Source of the DNA: Actinomycetes bacterium | GTDB taxonomy: Bacteria; Actinomycetota; Acidimicrobiia; Acidimicrobiales; Palsa-688 | Direction: 5' to 3' | DNA: 10,904 bases | Assembly: GCA_021815935.1 (NCBI GenBank) | Contig: JAKAZH010000042.1 | Coordinates: forward strand, 1 to 10,904 | In this document: positions 7,709 to 10,904 of the stretch, one piece after another | Layout: each line of letters begins with the position of its first letter | Position numbering within the stretch: position 1 is the first letter of the stretch | Notes under the pieces: generated by a model | The model's input: only the letters and a program-made list of their open reading frames with translations | What the model was told of the DNA's origin: nothing | The model's database searches: none | Translations under genes and position numbers: made by a program

Positions 7709-7942
7709 ATGAAGGTCTGGATAGACCAGGATCTCTGCACCGGCGACGGACTCTGCGAGGAAATCGCCCCGGCGGTCTTCACCTTGCTCGACGACGGACT
7801 CGCCTATGTCAAGGAAGGCACCGACGTCAAGTCAGAACCTGGCGGCGCCGAGGGCCTAGCCCTGGTACCGGCTGACCTGGAAAGCGCCGTGAAAGAAGCT
7901 TCCGAGGAGTGCCCCGGGGAGTGCATCTTCATAGAGGAGTAG
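7709..7942 (+). CDS. small single-cluster ferredoxin with Asp at the central ligand position
   Basis: The product is a 77-residue soluble ferredoxin. The cluster motif reads C10-T-G-D13-G-L-C16, so Asp13 stands where 4Fe-4S ferredoxins have the central Cys. The remaining ligand is C68 in the family's C-terminal Cys-Pro, and an extra C72 follows (ECPGEC). The fold pattern IAPAVFTLLDDGLAYV with a late AVKEASEECP is that of the 3Fe-4S or Asp-ligated 4Fe-4S ferredoxins common in actinobacteria, often partners of P450s or other oxygenases. The ATG at 7709 has AAGGA 12 bases upstream, a rather long spacing. It lies 64 bases after sufT with no obvious terminator between, so it may be co-transcribed with suf and could donate electrons to cluster assembly or be an early client; that role is inference. 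Confidence 0.9.
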   Translation: MKVWIDQDLCTGDGLCEEIAPAVFTLLDDGLAYVKEGTDVKSEPGGAEGLALVPADLESAVKEASEECPGECIFIEE

Positions 7943-7992
7943 GGCGCGAGGTGGGTCTGCGGTGCCCGTGGGCCAGCCAAAACCGTCAAATT

Positions 7993-8030
7993 AGGTCAGG
8001 AACTGTCGTCCGCTCCGCGGCAGATGACCT
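7993..8030 (+). other. intergenic stem-loop downstream of the ferredoxin gene
   Basis: AGGTCA (7993-7998) pairs with TGACCT (8025-8030). Inside it CTGTCG (8003-8008) pairs with CGGCAG (8018-8023) with one G-U pair, leaving a loop of about nine bases and an asymmetric internal bulge (GGAA against A). A second, smaller hairpin (GGGG-TCGATT-CCCC, 8062-8075) follows. No U-run follows either, so an intrinsic terminator is not demonstrated. They could still slow or end transcription of the suf-ferredoxin operon. No ORF or tRNA is supported between 7943 and 8097. Confidence 0.4.
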
Positions 8031-8097
8031 GCTAGACCTGAGCTGGACCTTGTGGGCAAGCGGGGTCGATTCCCCAACCCTCGTCGGTAGACGGCCG

Positions 8098-8137
8098 AGG
8101 TTGACGGGTTGACACTTTAGGTTGACGGGTTTACACT
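8098..8137 (+). repeat. paired 19-bp direct repeats, candidate antitoxin operator
   Basis: Two copies of AGGTTGACGGGTTKACACT lie at 8098-8116 and 8119-8137. They differ at one base (G8111 against T8132) and repeat every 21 bp, two helical turns, so two bound proteins would sit on the same DNA face. They cover the whole -35 to -10 region of the promoter of the RES module, which is where antitoxins of this class autoregulate. Confidence 0.8.
8109..8137 (+). promoter_or_regulatory. strong promoter of the antitoxin-RES operon
   Basis: A consensus -35 TTGACA (8109-8114), an exact 17-base spacer and a -10 TACACT (8132-8137) predict transcription starting near 8144, which is the first base of the antitoxin GTG. 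The -35 ends repeat copy 1 and the -10 ends repeat copy 2. The only base that differs between copies is the G of TTGACA, so the copy mismatch falls exactly on the -35 element. Confidence 0.8.
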
Positions 8138-8143
8138 AGTGAT

Positions 8144-8680
8144 GTGGATGTGTGGCGCGCAGTCAAGATCATCGATCAAGGCTTCCAGGAAGGCATCAAC
8201 GACCTCGCTGGTTCCGACGGGGACGCTCTCGAATCTGTCCTATCGGACAGCGAAGACGACCTCTTGCGTCTGGGCCGCGACGCTGCAGCGGCGGCTCTTG
8301 CTCCGTTGCTGTGGGCCGCGGCAGTCGGCGAAACATGGAACACGACCCGAGCAGCCGAGTTCCTGAACGTAACTCGTCAAGCTCTTTACAAGCGAATACA
8401 GAGTGGCTCCATCCTGGCGCTACCGGGTAGAGGGACGACCGAGTTCCCCGTCTGGCAGTTCGATCCCGAGACCAGGCTGGTTCGCCACATCGTCGGCTCG
8501 ATCGTTGGGGCCTTCCGATCTGCCGATGACCAAGTGTCTCCGTTGGTCATCGCCAGTTGGGCGACCGCCCCTAATGCCCGGCTCGAAGAATTGTCGCCAG
8601 CTCGGTGGATCAACGATGGAGGCGACGAGAATGTCGTTCTTACCGCTGCCCGCCGAGCTGCACGGGGTCTTGCCTCGTGA
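8144..8680 (+). CDS. antitoxin of the RES toxin: helix-turn-helix protein with Xre/MbcA/ParS-like C-terminus
   Basis: The product has 178 residues. The N-terminal 55 or so are acidic and helical (DGDALESVLSDSEDDLLRLG). A helix-turn-helix lies near residues 66-85 (WNTTRAAEFLNVTRQALYKRI), followed by a wing-like segment (LPGRGTTEFPVWQFD). The last 40 residues (NARLEELSPARWINDGGDENVVLTAARRA) resemble the toxin-binding C-terminal domain of Xre/MbcA/ParS antitoxins, with the usual 'L-x-x-x-S/T-P-x-x-W/L-L' core. It neutralises the downstream RES toxin and probably represses the shared promoter through the direct repeats. The GTG at 8144 coincides with the predicted transcription start and has no ribosome binding site, so the mRNA is probably leaderless; GTG 8150 is an alternative two codons in. 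Its stop overlaps the toxin start (GTGA). The function is called from context and motif pattern. Confidence 0.8.
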   Translation: MDVWRAVKIIDQGFQEGINDLAGSDGDALESVLSDSEDDLLRLGRDAAAAALAPLLWAAAVGETWNTTRAAEFLNVTRQALYKRIQSGSILALPGRGTTEFPVWQFDPETRLVRHIVGSIVGAFRSADDQVSPLVIASWATAPNARLEELSPARWINDGGDENVVLTAARRAARGLAS

Positions 8681-9360
8681 GTCCGAAGCCGCTGCCAGTC
8701 CCTCCGTTCAATCCCGCTGAGTTATCGGGGTTCCCTGAGGTCTCGAAGGAGAGGCTGCCAGAGGTCCTGTTCCGTGTTCATCGAGTGGACCGAGAACCGG
8801 AGTGGTTTTCTGCCGGGTTGGGTGACGACGGTGGGCGATGGGATCCTCCCGCTGATTCCGCCGAAGCATTCGGGACCTGCTACACGTCAACTGGTCCGCT
8901 GGGCGCTTACCTTGAAGTGTTCGCTGAACTACCGCTCGTAACCCAAACCGAAATAGACCGGCGGGCGTTGGCGATGCTTCAGTTGCCGCCCGAGCCACGA
9001 TGGGCTGACATGACCAACCCAATCGTTGTCGGTCAATGGCATCTCGACGAACGGATCAATACTGGTGACGACTACCTCACGTGCCAGCTCTGGGCCCAGC
9101 AGCTCTTCGCTGCCGGTTTCACCGGGGTGTACTACAACCCGAGGCACGATGTGGCTCGCACGACATCGGCGTCCGTCGCTCTCTTCGGAGATCCCGGCCG
9201 CCAATCCGGCACCCTCAAGGTTCTTACCCGGTCCGCCATTCCGCATGAGGTCGTCCACGACGCTCACCAGCAGTTCGGACTCCGTGTTCTACCCTCTGTT
9301 CCCCCACTGCCCTCCTTCGATCCCTTCGACGTTGACTACAGGCCGGAAAGCCTCACCTGA
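8677..9360 (+). CDS. RES-domain toxin (NAD+-consuming family)
   Basis: From the GTG at 8677 the product has 227 residues. That start gives a four-base overlap (GTGA) with the antitoxin stop; an in-frame ATG at 8605 lies deep inside the antitoxin gene and is not credible. RES toxins (named for conserved Arg, Glu and Ser) deplete NAD+, as shown for the mycobacterial MbcT. Matching elements are FRVHR with Arg33, GGRWDPP at 52-58 with Arg54, CYTSTGPLGAYLEVF with Tyr69 and Glu80, the WAQQLFAAGFTGVYYNPRHD block at 139-158, and SASVALFGD with Ser166. All three name-giving positions are therefore present and the toxin is likely active. The C-terminus is Pro-rich (PSVPPLPSFDPF). No signal peptide or membrane segment is seen, as expected for an intracellular toxin. 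Confidence 0.88.
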   Translation: MSPKPLPVPPFNPAELSGFPEVSKERLPEVLFRVHRVDREPEWFSAGLGDDGGRWDPPADSAEAFGTCYTSTGPLGAYLEVFAELPLVTQTEIDRRALAMLQLPPEPRWADMTNPIVVGQWHLDERINTGDDYLTCQLWAQQLFAAGFTGVYYNPRHDVARTTSASVALFGDPGRQSGTLKVLTRSAIPHEVVHDAHQQFGLRVLPSVPPLPSFDPFDVDYRPESLT

Positions 9361-9386
9361 TTACAGCTCGCTTCGCCCGACCTTCG

Positions 9387-9424
9387 TGGGGCGCCGCCGA
9401 CCCCAGACAGTCCCAGGCGCCCCA
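9387..9424. terminator. probable bidirectional terminator between convergent genes
   Basis: TGGGGCGCC (9387-9395) and GGCGCCCCA (9416-9424) form a perfect 9-bp inverted repeat with a 20-base loop. It lies in the 87-base gap where the RES gene (plus) and the MOSC gene (minus) converge. There is no U-run on either side, so it would act as a GC-stem stop or a barrier rather than a classical intrinsic terminator. Confidence 0.55.
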
Positions 9425-9447
9425 TCTGCGGGGGAGGCTGCGAGCAG

Positions 9448-10308
9448 TTACTCGCTGGTCGCAGCCACCATGTCGCCGACTGCGATAGAGCCCCCGTCGA
9501 GGATGTCCGCTCGAAGGCCGCCTCGGTGGACCAAAGGTCTGATGATGGGCCGCCCGGCGTAGCCGGCTATGACCCGGCAGGGCTCGCAGAGCCGCATCCC
9601 CCGGCAGCGGACAGCTCCGACGGAGAACTCGCGGCCCACGAGCGCGTTGAGGTCGATCCCCCGGGTGACGACATTGCGCCTGTGGTCGTCCGCGCTCAGC
9701 GGCGGGTCGAACGACTCGCACACTTCGGCTTCGATCAGCGTGAGGGCGCTTCCGGGTAGCCCGGAGGGGAACGTTCCTGTACCGGTCACGTGCCGGTCGC
9801 CGTCGAGGCCGAGGCCCGCCAGCGCGAGGACCTGTTGGAGCTGACGGGCCGGCTCTCCGGCGGCCGGGGCTATCCAGATGCCCTCCACCGTGCCCAAAGC
9901 CGTCGGCGGCGCCGGCTTCGGGGGGCGGGCGAGGGCTACGTCACCGGGAGAGATTACGTAGCCGTCGACGATCGTGAAGCCGTCACTTCGGGTGACTGCG
10001 GCGGGGTCGTAGATGACTCCGGAGGGCACGCCGTACATCACGACGCATCGGATCTCGCCGCCGTCCGCGGGTCGCACCCGGGCGAGCCATGGGCCGGGCC
10101 AGGAGAAGGTGGCTACGTCTGCAACCGCCACCAGGCCGAGGCCCATACCTCCCAACCAGCGTGGGACCGCCCAACCGGTTGCCGGGTTCGGTCCCTCCGG
10201 CGGCTGGGGAACCTCTTCGAGGGCAAGCTCGAGGATCGTCGCCACGCAGGCGGCAAACGTGCCGGCCTCCGTCGACTTCATCGAATCGGACAGGTCGACT
10301 TCCTTCAT
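9448..10308 (-). CDS. MOSC-domain protein with an extra N-terminal domain
   Basis: The product has 286 residues. Residues about 138-283 are a MOSC domain, the sulfur-carrier fold of molybdenum cofactor sulfurases and YiiM-like proteins: GTVEGIWIAP, GLGLDGDRHVTGTGTF, SALTLIEAEV, RRNVVTRGIDLNALVG, and CRGMRLCEPC with Cys241 and Cys244, then HRGGLRADI and a final GSIAVGDMV. Such proteins transfer sulfur or reduce N-hydroxylated compounds; the substrate is unknown here. Residues about 10-105 are a separate domain (ACVATILELALEEVP at 20-34, WLGGMGLGLV, WPGPWLARV, CVVMYGVPSGVIYDPA). It recalls a papain-like/C39-like domain of small actinobacterial proteins but lacks the expected His (see findings). 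The ATG at 10308 has GAGG nine bases upstream. It lies 28 bases after the hydrolase gene on the same strand, so both are probably one operon. Confidence 0.88.
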   Translation of the reverse strand: MKEVDLSDSMKSTEAGTFAACVATILELALEEVPQPPEGPNPATGWAVPRWLGGMGLGLVAVADVATFSWPGPWLARVRPADGGEIRCVVMYGVPSGVIYDPAAVTRSDGFTIVDGYVISPGDVALARPPKPAPPTALGTVEGIWIAPAAGEPARQLQQVLALAGLGLDGDRHVTGTGTFPSGLPGSALTLIEAEVCESFDPPLSADDHRRNVVTRGIDLNALVGREFSVGAVRCRGMRLCEPCRVIAGYAGRPIIRPLVHRGGLRADILDGGSIAVGDMVAATSE

Positions 10309-10336
10309 GACACCTATCCTCGCGCCGTAACCATGG

Positions 10337-10904
10337 TCAAGCTTCGCACAGCCAGCTTTCGACGGTCTCGGCGACTTCGCTGTCGCGTCGCTTCAGTGAA
10401 TGGTCCCCGCCGGCCATCCACGCGTGCGTGACCGGCCCGGCGATGGCGGCCGCCTCGGCCTCGAGCTCGCTTTTCGAACCGAAAGCGTCTCGGTCGCCGC
10501 TCACAAACAGGCATGGCACCCTGATCGCCGGGAAGTGCTCCGTTCTAAGCCGGTCTGGCCTTCCCGGGGGATGCAGCGGGTAACTGATTAGTACCAGCGC
10601 TGCGGCCGGCATGCCGTCTGCGACCGCCATCGAGCAGATCCGCCCGCCCATGGACCGGCCGCCGACGGCGACCAGCTCGGGGGCAACGCCGAGCTCGTCG
10701 GCGAATCCCCGCGCCGCGTTGCGGACCGTGTCGAGCAGGACAGCGGGCCGGTCCGGGGCTCTGCGCCCGGCGAGGCGGTAGGGGAAGTCGATACGTAGCG
10801 ATGCAACCCCGTGTTTTGCCAGCGCGAACTCGACGGCCAGGAGGTTCGGATGGTCACTTCCCGAGCCCGCGCCCGGAGTGAGCACTATCCCCGCCGGTTG
10901 CTGC
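10337..10904 (-). CDS. alpha/beta hydrolase (KANL3/Tex30-like), 5' end outside the window
   Basis: The frame is open to the right edge: codons before the internal GTG at 10885 read QQPAGI and continue the first strand (AGIVLTPGAGSGSDHPN), so the true start is beyond 10904. About 188 residues are seen. The pattern GAGSGSDHPNL, then FALAKHGVASLRIDFPYRLAGRRAPDRP is that of the KANL3/Tex30 alpha/beta hydrolase family, close to dienelactone hydrolases. The nucleophile elbow is GGRSMGGRI (Ser in G-x-S-x-G), the acid is probably the Asp in VSGDRDAFG, and the His is in AGGDHSLKRRD, so the triad looks complete. No signal peptide can be judged. It precedes the MOSC gene by 28 bases; the substrate cannot be told from sequence. 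Confidence 0.88.
   Translation of the reverse strand, partial: QQPAGIVLTPGAGSGSDHPNLLAVEFALAKHGVASLRIDFPYRLAGRRAPDRPAVLLDTVRNAARGFADELGVAPELVAVGGRSMGGRICSMAVADGMPAAALVLISYPLHPPGRPDRLRTEHFPAIRVPCLFVSGDRDAFGSKSELEAEAAAIAGPVTHAWMAGGDHSLKRRDSEVAETVESWLCEA

Noticed and set aside
8061..8076. tRNA T-arm-like sequence (GGGG-TCGATT-CCCC), suggesting a tRNA attachment-site remnant.
   Set aside because: The loop is one base short of the standard seven, the stem is only four pairs, and no acceptor, D or anticodon arms can be drawn around it. No second copy is seen after the RES gene.
8235..8250. Perfect hairpin CTGTCC-TATC-GGACAG inside the antitoxin gene.
   Set aside because: It is a short 6-bp stem in coding DNA with no supporting context; one such repeat is expected by chance in a GC-rich window of this size.
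8605..8676. Longer RES protein starting at the ATG at 8605.
   Set aside because: This would overlap the antitoxin by 76 bases; the GTG at 8677 gives the usual four-base overlap and starts before all RES motifs.
1..10904. CRISPR arrays, insertion sequences, transposases, rRNA or riboswitches.
   Set aside because: No regularly spaced repeats beyond the two described, no transposase motifs or terminal inverted repeats, and no conserved RNA pattern were seen on reading both strands.

Overview
The window is GC-rich, densely packed bacterial DNA with many GTG and TTG starts and 1-4 base start/stop overlaps. Together with a divergently transcribed SufR-type repressor, a long-type SufT and an Asp-containing single-cluster ferredoxin, this points to an actinomycetotal genome, possibly Acidimicrobiia-like. 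That placement is inference; there is no rRNA or other marker gene here.

Layout. (1) 1-2602, plus strand: the 3' end of a VOC-fold (glyoxalase/bleomycin-resistance-like) gene overlaps a short UvrA-like double ABC ATPase that lacks the space for a UvrB-binding domain. (2) 2559-7942: an iron-sulfur assembly locus. sufR is on the minus strand, its 3' end overlapping the convergent uvrA-like gene. A divergent control region of about 140 bases carries a CAAG-N6-CTTG inverted repeat over a candidate promoter. The plus-strand operon sufB-sufC-sufD-sufT follows with start/stop overlaps, and a small ferredoxin gene lies 64 bases further on. No cysteine desulfurase (sufS) or sufU/sufE is present in the window. 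(3) 7943-9360: a structured intergenic stretch, then a two-gene toxin-antitoxin module: a middle-HTH antitoxin with an Xre/MbcA/ParS-like C-terminus and a RES-domain toxin. Its promoter lies inside two 19-bp direct repeats set exactly 21 bp apart, and the antitoxin mRNA is predicted to be leaderless. (4) 9361-9447: a convergent gap with a perfect 9-bp inverted repeat, probably a bidirectional terminator. (5) 9448-10904, minus strand: an alpha/beta hydrolase running off the window edge, followed after 28 bases by a MOSC-domain protein with an unusual N-terminal domain.

How it works together. SufBCD is the Fe-S scaffold and ATPase, SufT a maturation factor, the ferredoxin a possible electron donor or client, and SufR a cluster-sensing repressor that would shut the operon off when clusters are plentiful. 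The RES module looks like an accessory insertion behind the suf operon; RES toxins destroy NAD+ and their partners neutralise them and repress their own promoter. No entirely unknown system was found. The points most worth checking are the operator/promoter geometry of the RES module, the tandem-repeat tail at the sufD/sufT junction, the N-terminal domain fused to MOSC, and the absence of a desulfurase gene.
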